64,000 bases of DNA from Synchiropus splendidus (taxonomy: Eukaryota > Chordata > Actinopteri > Syngnathiformes > Callionymidae), in assembly GCF_027744825.2 (NCBI RefSeq), contig NC_071335.1, forward strand, positions 11,055,001 to 11,119,000. Reading direction: 5' to 3'. A program made the position numbers and the translations under genes. Positions 25,301-38,183 of the stretch are shown here, one piece after another. A model generated the notes under the pieces. The model saw only the letters and a list, made by a program, of their open reading frames with translations, was not told the origin of the DNA and did no database searches. Every line of letters begins with the position of its first letter. Position 1 is the first letter of the stretch.

Positions 25301-28300
25301 TGCTCATGCTGGCAGGACTGCGTTAAAGCCCCAAGCACACAATTCTGTACTGCAGTACACAAAGGTACACTTGCACGACAGTTTTCCCACAAAAGCAAGT
25401 AGAAGCTGAACTCTTTATGTGGCAAGTTTGGCAGGAAGGACGATGGCTGGCTGAGCCTTTGGTGGAACAAGGGAAGAAAAGGAGACCAGACAAGGTCAGT
25501 CAATCACATCTTCATTTTAAACACTCACTTCTTGGACAATGGTCGAGAAACCTGACAGTCACGCATTTCAGTTGTTGCATTCTGAAATGAAAACTCTCTT
25601 TACAGTTAACTCACACAACACTCAGGGCAGCTCGCCCAGCATGAGCGCCTCTTTGTTGACTGCCCATCTCCATTCAATCTGCAGTCATTGTTTCAGCGTG
25701 ATCGGTGGTGCTGTCTGCGGATTCCTTAATCGAACGGACGGCTTTGTTTTCCTCTCGCTTGTCTCCCCCGGTTGTCCAACAGCTGTCCACTTGACCCGTC
25801 AGGATCCTTCCCTTTAACATCACTCTTGCGCTCATGTGCTCCAGCATTCGTCCATCACATCAGCTCAGGCAGGCCATTTCAATTCCCGTCTGCTCTTCTA
25901 AACACCCAACACATCCTGATCATGAAAGTGAAACTGTTGTTCAGCCAAACATTTCCAAATGTCATTTACACTACTAAATAAGGGGTGCCAAACCTAGGCG
26001 GACATGACCAAGGTTAAGTCCATTTCCTGTCTTAACCATCAAAAATCACGCAACCACTGATTCTCCAAATGTTAAGTTGGTGGGCAGGTTCTAGGACTGT
26101 AAAGACCTTAGAACCGAGTGCATCCGAAAACCATTGTATTACCTTAGTTTAGTCCCATTTTGTGGATTATTTAGCTCATTGTTGCACAACATTCAGTTTT
26201 ATTTTACCATCTTACGATAATGGTATAATATATAATAAGATTCCCGGGCTAATGTCATCTTCTGAAGCTGGAACAATACAATGCGGTTTACTTTTCAACA
26301 AGCCATGGTGTGGGATGACAGCTGAATGTCAGTGCAACCCATCCTCACTCCCATGGCGTAATATGCTGACGTACGGAATGTGGACTTCTTTGTCCTGCGC
26401 TGAGGTTTTCAATTGAAGCACATGGTCCGCCTTCTATGGCAGCGTGACACGTAATAACCCTAACCCTAAAAAGATGGAGGTTGAGGCTAGGTAAGCCATG
26501 GGATGGTGCTCCATTCATTCCACGCGCAACGTTGTGTCAACTGCTATTTAAAGCCAAATGCCACTGCGTTACAGACCAATTCAGTGATGATAGCTTCTGT
26601 ACGTCTCCCCATCGCTCGAGCTTCCCCCTCGTTTTCTCCGCACTTCCGCCTCACACACAACACAGAATAACACTCTGTTTCAATTATAACTGTAAAAGTA
26701 AAGTAAGGTAAAGGCAAGAGTGGCAGAGAATTCTGAACTGCCAGAAGAGACATTCCACAGGAGTGTTGTTTCCAACCTCATTTTGGACTTAATACTCATT
26801 AGAGTGCAGCTATCTGTTCATGTTGGTTACAGGTCAAACTTAGTTGTCTGTTTACGTTTATGTTTTTGCATCACTAAAGGCAAGACAATTATGGTGTCTT
26901 TTACAAGTCTAAGTCCATTGTTGATCTGTATATATATGTATATCTCTGGAACACAAGAAAGGCGAATTAGCGTTCAAAACGCACTCGGAGTTCAGCTCAC
27001 GAGGCGGAGTAAACAGAAAGCGCTCGGTGGTGGAGAAACACACACACACACACAAGGAATAAACTACGTTAGGGAGGAAAATGAAGAGCGAGTCTATAAA
27101 ACTGCTCACACGCGGGCTGAATGGCGAAGGGGAGAAATAGAGCAAGCGAGGAACGGCTTCATATCCATGGGAGGCTTGATGACAAATGAACACCAGCTGT
27201 GTTGCTGGAGAGAAGGAGGGAACAGGATACGAGAACAATTGAGAGTACCAAAATAAAAGCACGAGACAATTACGGAGGAAAATAACAATGAATGGATCAA
27301 ACAGAGTGCAGACATGACAACTCTGAGGAGTCGCAGTATCAGAGTGAGTTACATTACTCTCCCTTTCGCTTTTTCTTTGACTCAGTATTGAATACATGTT
27401 ATCCTGATGGTGCTGTCAGAGTTTACTTCACCTGCCACCTGCCCATCGAACCCTCTGGGCTGAGAACAAGCCCCAGTCACACTGTGGTGAGTTACAGATT
27501 TTTTTATTTTTACTGCAGCTGGTTAATCAAGATGTCAGACTAACAGAGCTAGCAAGCGTATTCTAAACTGCTTAACTAGACTCTTTGCCATTTGTGCCTC
27601 CCTGACTGGAAAATGTTTCGGTAAAAGGGCATTCTTTAATGAAGGACGGTCCCTCAAGGAAATGGCCATTATAACTCCTGCATTTCTCATTGAATTCACT
27701 CACTGACAAGTCATTTCTCTGACATCAGTGACTCGTTCACTGGATGTTTTGGGGATTCTGAATAATACACAGGACTTGTTTAGTCCATTCTCTTGTTTCG
27801 GAGTTGACAGAACATTTTTTCAGCAGAGGATAAATACATTCTGCTTGTTAATAAAAGGAGAATCTCCCTCTAACAGTGCGACTCCCCTCGGCTTGTGAGT
27901 GTGGTGAAGCAGCGCTGAGGCAAGAAGAGGTCACCTGGAATATTAATATAGAAAGGCTCATTTACACGGGAACGGTAGTCCTTGTTCGTGGATGTGACAA
28001 TGATAACCTGTTATTAAATCCTCAGTACTGTATAAGCCTGATACCCACGTCCCAGTCACCAGCACACACACCCGGTGTGAGCGCACAAATCTTCGCACGT
28101 GGGCGATATGCATCAAGCAGCCTCATTATGCTTCTCTAAACATCGGCGAAATTAAACTCTCAAAAGAAACGAGGTTGGAAAAGGTTAATAACCACCCTTA
28201 TTAATTTTGGATTAAACAGCCAGTAATGAAATCACCGAATGGTGTTCTTCAAAAGTGCACCCACACTTTTTGTCCTCACCCAGCAGCTGCCGTCACGTCA

Positions 28301-31199
28301 GTGATTTGTTCGCTTGTTTTTGAAGGCTAATTAGCAGAGCGGCTTCGACAAGACCTGGAAACTTCGGAAGCCACTGGTTGCAGGTGTTAACTCCCTACTT
28401 GAGCTGCCTGAGCTCAGTGCAGGAAGTCAGTGGTCCTCCTGGTGATAGTCAGAATTGGCTGAAACAGGGCGGATCTGTGCCCACTCACTAGTGGTGCTCC
28501 TGCAACGGTCTGTTTCTGAGCAGTGGTTATACACTGTTTTGGCCAAAGAAATCCAAACTGGCTGGGCTGAAAGACAAATGCCTGCGCGGGAGTGTGTTTC
28601 TATACTCCCAACTCTCCCTGAGCAGCGATAAAGTGACATGCCGTTCTGACACTCTGGTCCGGGCTCTTGCTGCCTAATGCGGAGACCACTCTCTCTCTTG
28701 TCCCATCTCAAACCAAAGCAGCTGATCCTGAATGCTGAATCCCAGATGCATCCGGACTGGTCTTCATTCTGTCCAAATTCTCCCACATGGCAACGAGTCT
28801 CTCCCCTCCACCTTCACTAGTTCCTGCTCCTGCCAGTTTTAAATGGATTGTTTTTTTATGAAGATACATCCCTTCATCTATGGTACTTGCAATTGATCTA
28901 CAAATGAATTATGGCCAATCTCCCAAGTCAATATGCACACTGTTTGTGTTCCTGTGCGGATGATTTCCTGGCTTTAGGTCACAGCAGCTGGGCTCCAAAA
29001 TGGTTGAATGAGTATTCAATTTCTATTATATTAATTCATATTAATAAAGCAGCCTAAGTTCTGGCTATCTTTAAGTACAAGAGCTTGGCTGGAATCATGG
29101 TTCATTGACAGCAACAGTGGCTTAGGCAGTAGTTAAACTATAATGTGATGAGTTATTTTGTTTGCAACCAAAATAGCTGTGAATGAATGAATAACCCAAT
29201 GATGCACAGTGTGTAGGCATATGGTACAGCCCCCCCAGTTTCATGGACTTTTTTTGTTGTGGCCCAAAATGAAGGATTTTGCAGGGCATTCAAAAACAAT
29301 TGCTTTGAAAGTTGCCATCATTTATGGTTGTAGAACAACATGACAGGAGTTTAATGTAATCCAATCGAATAATGACCTTTGCAAATTAGCTTGTACAAAA
29401 ACTAGTGTCAGTTTAGCCTAAAACAAATTTAAAAAGCCCCAGACTGCATTATTTTAAGTAAATATTCTTCATTTGGAAAAAGAAAAAAAAAGAACCCCCC
29501 CCCCCCACACACAGAAAATTATAAAATCTACATGTCACAAACCCTCTCTGTCTGGTCATATTGTTTTGGGCAACTTCCTGCTCCCACCATTTTCTCCTCT
29601 CCTCCATAGAAGTTTAGTGTAATTCAGCTAGTTTTATTATTAAATTTGTTGGACATAACCCCAGTCTCAACCTCCTCCCTGTTGCATGTGTGTCACCCAT
29701 TTGAAATTGTTACACTACATGCTAAATAATAAATGATGATTGTAAAATGATGAAGCACATGTTTTTTATGATGTTTCGTGAGTAGTATCTGGGCTGACAG
29801 CATGTAGTGTTGTTGTTTTATCACAAGACTGATGGACGTTTGGGCGATGTCTGAGAGTTAAAGATAGGGGATGTTTGTGTGTGTGACCGGAGTTGTTCAG
29901 TGGCTCATCAAGCCAGCGAATTAAAACAGTATCTGGTGATATGTTACACAGGGTCAGAGCAGCATGCAGAGAGATGGATCTGGCGGACAGCCATGTTTGC
30001 TAAGTTTGCCCCATATAATGTTTGGATGGTGGCGAGCTTTTCACTTCCGTCTATTATACATTTAAGAATCGATTCAGAATCATTAACGTCCGAATCGTGA
30101 CCCTTGGAAGTAATATTTGTGGGCAAATGTGAGCGTTTGGTGTGGAGTGGGAGTGAACATGACGATGCACATTCTGCGTGGAGCGGTGGGACGAAAGGAG
30201 ATTGAAGTGTTTTCGGGAAAGTCGCAATTATTGGACATTTTTTCAGTCCTGTGGAACTCACAGAGATTGGTTGAAATTGCGTTAATAGTTGTGACGACAA
30301 CATGGCAGTTTCCTGGATGGACGGATTATATACTAACAGGTGGCACCCAACCAAAACATTCTGTAGGGAATGTTTGTTCATATCCCATTACGTTACATAT
30401 CCCTTGGAAAGTTGTTCCGAAATAATGAAATGTGTTTTTTTCTGAAAGAGTAAATAGCTTGTTGCTAGCTTTGCTGCTCCGCAGTGTGGCGTTTGTGCCA
30501 TTTTTAGTACCTCATCTTGCTGTGAGCAATCCACCCTCTGAAACAGAGGAACATCAAACCTACACCACACGTGTCAATCACAATAGACACAGCAGGAGGA
30601 AATGATTTAAATCACCAGTCCTTTGACACAATATAGATATACATTAATAATGCATTGGCTCAATATAGAGGCTGGAAATGTTGACATGAACCACTTTACC
30701 ATGTATTGAACCTGCATGTTTTCCACTACTTAAACATTTAAAGACTGCTTTTGTCTAGTTTCCTCCTCTCTCCTTCCTGCGTCTGATTTTTATTCACCAA
30801 CTTAACAGCCCACAATTGTTATTCTCTCCGGCTTCCTCTCTTCTTCACCCTTCATTCACATCCAAACTGTTGACAGACGTCCCTTCTGACGACTAACAGG
30901 CCATGAATCAATCCAGAGTATTCATCAGTTGACCAATATGATGCCCCATCAGCAGGAATCCATTCTCAATAAACTGACAAAGATAGCGTCCTATAGATGA
31001 CTGCCACTTGTGTGGCCCACGGGCCAAATCAGCCCTTTGACGGGCCCCTGTTAATACAGGGTATGTATGGATCACAGGTAACTGTACAACATTTGTTCTG
31101 CTTTCTATAGACAGTGGTAGACAGTAGTTCCTTGTCTTAACCTCACAACGCCTTGTCAATGCTGAGCCAGGGAAGGTGGCGCAGTTTGTCAATGCAATA
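22351..31199. other. Long repeat-poor, gene-free stretch
   Basis: Almost 9 kb with no exon I can support. Minor items: poly-T at 22630-22653; CGATTCR-rich sequence near 24905-25010 and 30065-30095 that may be worn DNA-transposon ends; two CCCTAA units at 26455-26469; short (CA)n at about 27040-27053; poly-C at 29495-29506. Frames of 145-178 codons at 26720, 26909 and 29944 have no recognised domains and overlap one another on opposite strands. Confidence 0.4.
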
Positions 31200-31891
31200 C
31201 AGAGGTACCTCGGTTCTCGACCACAATCCGTTCCAGAAGGCCGTTCCAGAAGGCCGTTCCAGAAGGCCGTTCCAGAAGCGATTTGTTCGAAATCTGAATC
31301 GATTTTTCCCAAAACAATTAATGTAAAAAGAAAGAATGCGTTCCAAGCCTTAAAATAGTCTTTTGTAGGAGTGAATGTAGAGTGTCTGCTGCAGGTGCGC
31401 TGTTCCTCTATGTGTGTGGCCGCTGCATGTGGGAGGGGTTGCCGAGTGAGTGAGGTCTCTCCAGAAGTGAAGAGGTGCCCGGTGCGTGTCCAGCTCTGAA
31501 TGTGCGCTTCTGTGCAGTTTGGCTGTGACAAAGTCATAAACCAAGTCACGCTCTGTCCCAGACTCGCCTCATCCCTGTCCCAGCTCCAGCCCACAACAGG
31601 ACATCAAACCCTGGAGTGCGCGCTCCAGCCTCGGAGGTGTGAAGAGCAAGCACCTCCCCTGTGACACTCGACCAGGGTCCAGTGTGGAGACAGGAAAGGT
31701 TTTACACCTCAATATGAAGAAAAAACAGTCAGTAAATGTAGCTAATAGAACACGTCTGCACCCAAAGCACGTCGTGGGTCGCACGTTATGTTTTTTCCGG
31801 AAAATCCAGGCGTTCGAGTTCTGTTTGAAAATCCGAACAAAAAAAATTCGAAATTTTTGTTCAAACTCAGATTTGTTCCAAGGTACCACTG
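31200..31891 (+). mobile_element. TA-flanked MITE family 1, copy C (full length)
   Basis: Starts CAGAGGTACCTCGGTTCTCG after TA and ends AAGGTACCACTG, giving visible inverted termini. The left end carries four tandem CCGTTCCAGAAGG-type units at 31228-31278, where the other copies have one unit plus a variant. The 228-codon minus-strand frame runs through the element because this copy is nearly free of indels. It has no recognisable transposase motif. Unlike the other three copies it is not next to a (TA)n tract. Confidence 0.85.
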
Positions 31892-31930
31892 CACTTTAAA
31901 ACTGTCCTCACCTGCATATGTTCTTCAGAT

Positions 31931-31970
31931 TAGTGCTGCAACTAATGGTTATTTCAATAGTAGGTGGATG
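31931..31970 (+). mobile_element. hAT-like element end fragment
   Basis: TAGTGCTGCAACTAATGGTT followed by ATTTCAATAGTAG matches, by memory, the terminal sequence of a hAT-type element common in fish. Only about 40 bases are recognisable, and no opposite end was found. Confidence 0.45.
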
Positions 31971-32002
31971 CACCTGATACAGACAAAATCACTCTGTTTT
32001 TT

Positions 32003-32033
32003 TATAGTATAGTATAGTATAGTATAGTATAGT
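32003..32033. repeat. (TATAG)6 pentanucleotide repeat
   Basis: Six near-perfect pentamer units. The 480 bp between here and the LTR hold no supported gene. Near 32055-32080 there is a weak tRNA-like AGTTGGTAGAG motif with no matching B box. Confidence 0.93.
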
Positions 32034-32514
32034 TCAAATGTAGTAGGCTCCTACTGTGCCTCCTAGTTGGTAGAGTAGGCAGCGATCATACCATTCAGTG
32101 AGAGAGGGATGAGTTTTGTTTTGCTGCAAGAAATTATGGATTACAAAACACATGGTTTTGCCTTAATAAGGCAGCTAGGGAATATCATATTGTTATTGTT
32201 CTGAAAAAAAAATATTGCTGGATTGATGCCGTCTAGTCATTTATGATGATGTATTAAAAACATGTTGGCCACCCTGACTGAATCTTATGGCTAAATGGGG
32301 TAGCATGCATAACTACTAATCCCTAATTCAAGTGAGATGCACTTTGTATTATGGCATTAAAAACAGCCAGGCAGCTTAGAACAGCCGACTCATCCAGATC
32401 CTAACCTCAACCATAAACCCATTAAAAGGGATGGTGAGAGCATTTTGAACCAACTAGTAGGCCCTCGTAGAAAGGGCCATCACAGCCTTTCGTACCAACC
32501 AGCAGGAGCAGGAG

Positions 32515-33154
32515 TGTCACGTTCCGCACTCTGTACTCTTATTCTGTCTGTTCCATGTGCTTTTATTTTGTTAACCCCCTGTAGTTTCCTTTTCCTGTGT
32601 TCCATCCAGCTTAATGGCAGCGCAGCTGGAGCTCAACCCGTCATCAACACCTGGCGAGCTCCAGACTGCTGGCCGCTAGATGAATTTTCTAGATTTCTGC
32701 GCGTGCTTGAATCTCTTCCTGAGTTTTCGCTTTCTCCTCCTTGCTCCGCTTCTGTTTTGATCACAATTCTTCAGCCAGACCGCATGTGTGTTCTTAAACT
32801 CACTTTTCATTTATCGATTGTGTAGGTTTTTTCCCTTCCTGTGAGTTTGAGTGTTTCTCCTCCACGTAGCGCTTTTAGTTGATCTGGACCTCGTGAGTTA
32901 TTATCCGAGCGTTTTTGTGTTCTCCCTAGTTTTGGAGGTTGAATCTAATTCACCTCACTTTTGTTGCAGATTTTTCCCTGGTCCCTCTGTGTATTTTCTG
33001 GTTCGTGTTTTGACTCCGGCGCCTTCAGTTCCTGTCTTCATCGTTTTGTTTATTGTAACTTGTCCATTAAATTTCTTCATTTAATCTTGTTGTCCGTGCC
33101 TTCTGTCAGCCTGCAATCATCTGCACCTGGGTCACTTCTTAGACAATTATGACA
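32515..33154 (+). mobile_element. Solo LTR, 640 bp, with 5-bp target duplication
   Basis: Begins TGTCACGTTCC and ends ATTATGACA, so it has TG...CA termini with a TGTCA/TGACA inverted pair. It is flanked by AGGAG at 32510-32514 and again at 33155-33159. An ATTAAA polyadenylation-type signal lies at 33066-33071, and a CACCTGGGTCAC motif lies close to the 3' end. No retrotransposon internal region adjoins it, so it is best read as a solo LTR left by LTR-LTR recombination. The superfamily (Ty3/gypsy or ERV-like) is not determined. The open frames within it are incidental. Confidence 0.85.
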
Positions 33155-34773
33155 AGGAGGAGCCGACAAGTCCAAATGACTAGGTGATATGTGCGCTGAA
33201 AACCAGCCCTTCAATGGGATGAGTGCTTCCATGTAGTGTGATAAATCTGTCAATTATCTTTCTGATCACTTGATGAATCACATTTTTAACTAGTACAATT
33301 CGCCCCCAGCGTGCAGCCTCACACCTCTTTGCTCCAGGCTGTGTCCCATTTATTCTGCTCAGCCGGGGCTGGAGGCAAAGAATAGTTGGTTTGTCAGGGA
33401 GAAGTGCGTCTCTGAGATGTCCATCAGTCAAGCGACACTGCGGTGCTGATCTCAAACACATTGCAAGCATAACATTCTGCGCCCTCACCGTCTTGATGCT
33501 CTGCACTTGCTCACCTGATTTCTCTGTCAGTACCGATCACGTCGAGTCCTCATCGGCCCCCGGACACAAATAACATTTTCCGTTTGGTGATGGGCTTGAA
33601 CGGAATACTAAATGTGTTGTGGCGCATATTTTCCGTAGCCCAAGTAAAGGTGAGAGTTTCACGTTTATCTTCATCATCAATGACAAGAAAACAGTCGCTG
33701 AAAGTGACGGAGATTACAGGCACGCTGAAGGAAAACAATAACAGCCATCACTTCACCAGATTCTTGTCAGACAAATACATAGACAAGCACGACCATGAAC
33801 AATTAACAGTTAGGTAAACCTGCATCAACTTGCAAATGCATCACTCTTTTCCACCGCACACTTGTCTTCCTTTTGGTGAAAGCGTCGATTCATAATAAAA
33901 GCTGAACCTCGTCATTGGTCCACACTCAGGGCACTTTCCATGTGCGATCTCCTGCTTATACAGCGCTCAAGCTTCATATACACATGCGCCGCGCTGTCTT
34001 CTTCATTTGCTGTTCGAGTATTACAGCGCCTACTACAGGCCTGGCAGATGTTCTGCTGCATATTCTTTGCTCTTTCAGTGGATTCATGCGAAAAGCTGAA
34101 CCAGCTCCCTTTTTTAAAACCGGCATCTCAGTATGGCCTCACTACTCGCTGCTCATAGACATCCTGTTCAGCACTGAGTCACGATTCTGGTGTTGTTTCC
34201 TGTGTCCAGCGCTGGGTTGCCTGGGGCAAAAATCACGCCCCCTGTTGAGAGCGCGAACCCACCTCTCCAGATGGATTCAAGTCTTGAGCTAAATCCCAGT
34301 TAGGGCTTAGGTCTCAACTTGTTGAGTCAAACGGGCTTTGTCCCTCGTGCAGAACCCTCCTAACTTGCAGTGTGTCTGTCCTGTCCTGAGTGAGGTGGTA
34401 AAGCTGGGATGCCCCTGTCAAGGTAGGCTTCAGTTGCTACACTTATCCATCCATTGACTGTCTCTGAGCTTTGTGGAGTGGATTCTGCAGGGCAGAGTCT
34501 TATCAGGGTTGAAGGTATGGATCATTGTCATGAAGCCTTCTTCGTCAACCATGGACAGCTTCCTCATGCAAGTAATGAGCATGTTCAGGACACTACCTGT
34601 CAAGACAGCGGCTTGTCCCAAGGTTTTTGTGCTATGAGCATAAGGACATTTATGTCAACTCATATTGTAGAAATAGTAACATACACATTTGTTTTTGGGA
34701 CTGTTTGTGTAAATGCAAGTATCCCAAGGCAATAATGTCCCAGTTATTTTATTTTGTCCTCACAAAGCAAAAT

Positions 34774-34774
<1 letters not shown>
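33155..34774. other. Unassigned non-coding sequence
   Basis: No supported gene. A ~55-bp segment at 33891-33946 recurs in diverged form at 36786-36838. The frame at 33915-34292 has no recognised domain. Confidence 0.45.

Positions 34775-34819
<45 letters not shown>
34775..34819. repeat. (CA)n microsatellite
   Basis: An uninterrupted CA run of about 22 units. Confidence 0.98.
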
Positions 34820-34822
<3 letters not shown>

Positions 34823-37800
34823 TCATTCTCCTCTAAATGCAGTCTGACCCGCCTGACTACTTGTTCATGCAGTATCTTCACGCTGACCTTGACTTGCTTT
34901 TAGAACATTATGTATTCCAGCTCGGCCGTTGAGGCATAACCCTCATTTTCAAATTCAAATAGTGCAAAACATAACAACTGAAGTAACTAGTGCCATAAAC
35001 TGCTGAAGGAAAGTTTGCCAAGTGCCTCATTTCTTTGACTCTTCATTTCAGAAAAGCAGCACTTGAAGTCGATTCATTCATCAACGTCATTGTCCTCAGT
35101 GAAGTTGAGTTATGCACGATATTTAAACACGACCTGTGAGGACCGTGTGTGAAAGTACAATTACATCAAATAAACAAGTGCAGCACACACATACACAGAA
35201 AGAGGTTTGTCAACAATAGCCAATACACAAGCAGATAATCGTCTTGATAGATCAAGACGACTGAACGTGTCATTTGAGTGAGCATTTCTACTGCTATGAA
35301 AGAGCTTCTTTAGCTTGTCAAACAGGATGACAAGTTCACCAGCAGCAAAAGGACTGACCGCACGGACATAATGTTCCTCACATCGAACCAAAAAAAGGAG
35401 GATTCTGTGGTGATTTGCTCTGCTGCTGAACTCCCTTCCTCCTTATCAAAGACTCCATGCTCCAGTTTTAGGGGTTGAATCATGATGGTGATGGTCCCGT
35501 ACCATGTCATGCCGCCTATGTTACACTTTGTGACACGATTTTTGCCTACATTTTCGATGACTTGGATATGACTGGCATGTTTCATGGACCTCTGATCTTC
35601 CTCTACTTGCACCCACCTGCGATCTTTTTTCTGCTTACTTCTCGTTGCAGCCCCATAAGTTCTGTTGTTTATTTCTCTGTAATACTAATTGTGCACTCAT
35701 TTGTCACGTAAATGTGTTTTCATCTGAAAAATGAAGCATGACTTGATGTGAGGAGAGTGCTCAGAGTTTGGGTGAGTACATTTGCCCGGCCGTGGTCATT
35801 TGTCTGCGGTTGCCATGCTACAGCTTCAGTGCTCATGCTTGAAGTGTGGTAGACTCTTTTTAAGTAGATTCCATTGTGTCTTGTGTTTAGGCTTCAGATT
35901 TACTGCACCGGCGAGGAACATGGAGGGTAGAAATATCATCACATTTAGTTGATCCAGCTCCTCCTCTGATAAGACAGGTGGTGGACATCCTGGCCAGACA
36001 GCGCTATGAGTGCGCGCTGGCATTTGGAGGATCACATTCTGGTCGCAGACGAGTTCAGCACATTAAAGTCGCTTGACTCGACTCAACAAATGCCCCGACT
36101 TCACTTCAGAAACTTTATTAATCCCAGACTTGCATTTCAAATAACAGCCAAGGAAGTCTGCTCTCCAGACACAAGACAATCCCACCCAAAACAAACACAA
36201 TATTTGCTGCCACAGACAACATCAGCCACGTGACACAGACAACAACCCAGACTCAAAGCAAGACATTTTGTCACCGTCATCAGGTTGAGGAAGTGAACTC
36301 TGCCTACAAGTTGGATTGAAGGTGGTGTGAAATCATTTACGTAACTTATTGTTTTTCCAAAAAATGCAAGACAATACTGGAGTCTCTATCCATCTATTAT
36401 TATTTCAATTTCCAAATTGTGAAAATAAACATGAATGGAGACGCCTTTTTTCTGTGAATTGATAAAAAGAAATGACAACTTTTCGCTATGGAAACAGCTT
36501 GTGTGAATAAACAATGACGTCAAGACCCCGTCTGCTCTCTCCCCGAAAGTGGCGACTTTTCAACAGTACTGACGCACTACAAACACAACAACTTGCACAA
36601 CATTTGTGGAGACCGATGTGCTTCGGACTTGTGACAAGCACGCAGTTTAATATTTTGAGCAAACTTTCATTTCCTGAAACCATAACCAAAGACGCTGATG
36701 ACTCCCTGTAGTGTCGATTAAAAAGCAGGTGACCAAAGTGCTGCTAAAAACACCCGTCCCCTGACACTCTCTCATATCTCCGACTCGTAATAAAAGCTGA
36801 ACCGCGTCGTCAGTCAACAGCAGAGGTTCCATGTGGGTATAGCTTAATGCTAATGGATGAGAAACAGCTAAGAAACATCCAGGCCAGTGCGTTGTTTGTT
36901 TGTGACGCTCTCTGATGACATCATCTCATGGCGCACTCTCCTCTCAATGACCGCAAAATAATAAATGGAAACGGGCATAAAGTCGCATTTTCTTTATGAT
37001 GCAACCATCAAACTGCAAAGACTAACAGCAAGTCGAACTGTTTTTCAAAACAATTCACTCACTCAGGAACAATAGAGAATCCAACATTGTGGTCACCGCG
37101 TATGTACCGCAGGAGGTGATGCCAACAGGAGACAAACCCAAACAAACAATCAAGGAGGGGGGCGGTAGAGAGGCCAAGTTCTCAGATTTGGAAGCGTTGA
37201 CAATTTGGCTCACGGCACTGGAATCTTGGCATCATGGTATCAGAGGAGGAGAGAGAGAGGCGGCGCACCAAAACCGAAGCAACAATCCTGACTTAAAGGG
37301 TAAAACAGACAAAAGAATTTGGGCTGTCAGTGTTGTTATGTTGTCAACCTAAAAATAAATGAATACATAACTTGTTTTCTTTGTATAAATTCATCATTTG
37401 ACTGATCGATATCTAGCATGTCTTTCCATGAAATCAGAGTTGTGCGTTTCTATAGTGGCGATGCAGCCAAAGCACCGCTCATGCACAAAAATGAATGCAA
37501 TGCTTTTCCCACACAGTAAATTCAATTCGATGATCTGTTTGTGAAAACTCATATAGTGCATGGGAAAGGAGTAATTCATGTGTGTTGCGGAAAGTGTAGA
37601 AGGAGATGGATGCATTTTTGTGTCCAATATTAGCTTGGAATTTGTACTAAACATTTTGGTCCTCAGCGGAATTCTCCAGTTCCAAACAAATGCACCATTT
37701 GTTGTTATATTGATGCTATTTCTGCTTTCATCACAAAACTTTTTTAGTGTTTTCAAAATGAAGGACCTAATGGAGCACAACACCGGGGGTTTCGAGAGAC

Positions 37801-37834
37801 CATTCAGGTGGCCGTGGGGAGCCCATTTAAGGGG
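34820..37834. other. Unassigned non-coding sequence
   Basis: No exon recognised. It contains the second member (36786-36838) of a ~55-bp repeated segment. The 37600-37834 part may be the badly worn 5' portion of the hAT remnant that follows, but I could not read a BED zinc finger in it. Confidence 0.4.
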
Positions 37835-38083
37835 GTAACTGTCACCAGGATACATGAATTGTACAGTGCTGAAAAAGCTTTGAAACGGAGGCTGTTGGCT
37901 GAAGGTACTTGTATTGCACTTACTGGTGACCACTGGGCATCTATCAGGAGCCATTACACACCGAATCAATGACAACTGGTTCTTGTGCTCATTGGCTGTT
38001 GGCATGATAAAACTAAAGATGGGAATTTTTCCCAGGTTTGTGAAAACCATTTTCTCAATGTTAATCGTGAATCTCTGCGATAA
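37835..38083 (+). pseudogene. hAT-type (ZBED-like) transposase remnant
   Basis: Plus-strand translation gives VTVTRIHELYSAEKALKRRL, then CIALTGDHWASI and a stop. It continues as DNWFLCSLAVGM and, after a frameshift, DKTKDGNFSQVCENHFLNV. The LTGDHW segment with the preceding LYSAEKALKRRL helix corresponds to the hAT transposase region around the first catalytic aspartate, as in ZBED1-like proteins (family usually with T.D.W.S followed by Y..V..H). At least one stop and one frameshift make it non-functional. Both element termini are unidentified. The 218-codon minus-strand frame over the same bases is antisense and should not be annotated. It lies 100 bp upstream of a separate hAT MITE. Confidence 0.65.
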
Positions 38084-38183
38084 TAAAACTTAAGAATATG
38101 CCTCCCTAAATTGCTTTGTTTTGCCCTTATCTGTCTCAACGCTGCACGGTTACAACGATTATTTTAAATTTGGGATTTATCAA

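Noticed and set aside
30908..31594. 228-codon minus-strand frame shared in part with frames at 3137-3532, 18771-19082 and 47968-48321
   Set aside because: The similarity is explained by copies of a MITE. The frame is broken by deletions in copy D, has no domain I recognise, and runs past the element border in copy C.
32055..32080. tRNA gene or SINE head (AGTTGGTAGAG)
   Set aside because: No B box at the expected distance and no cloverleaf can be drawn.
37394..38050. 218-codon minus-strand frame
   Set aside because: It is antisense to a plus-strand hAT transposase remnant with LTGDHW. The minus translation shows no family.
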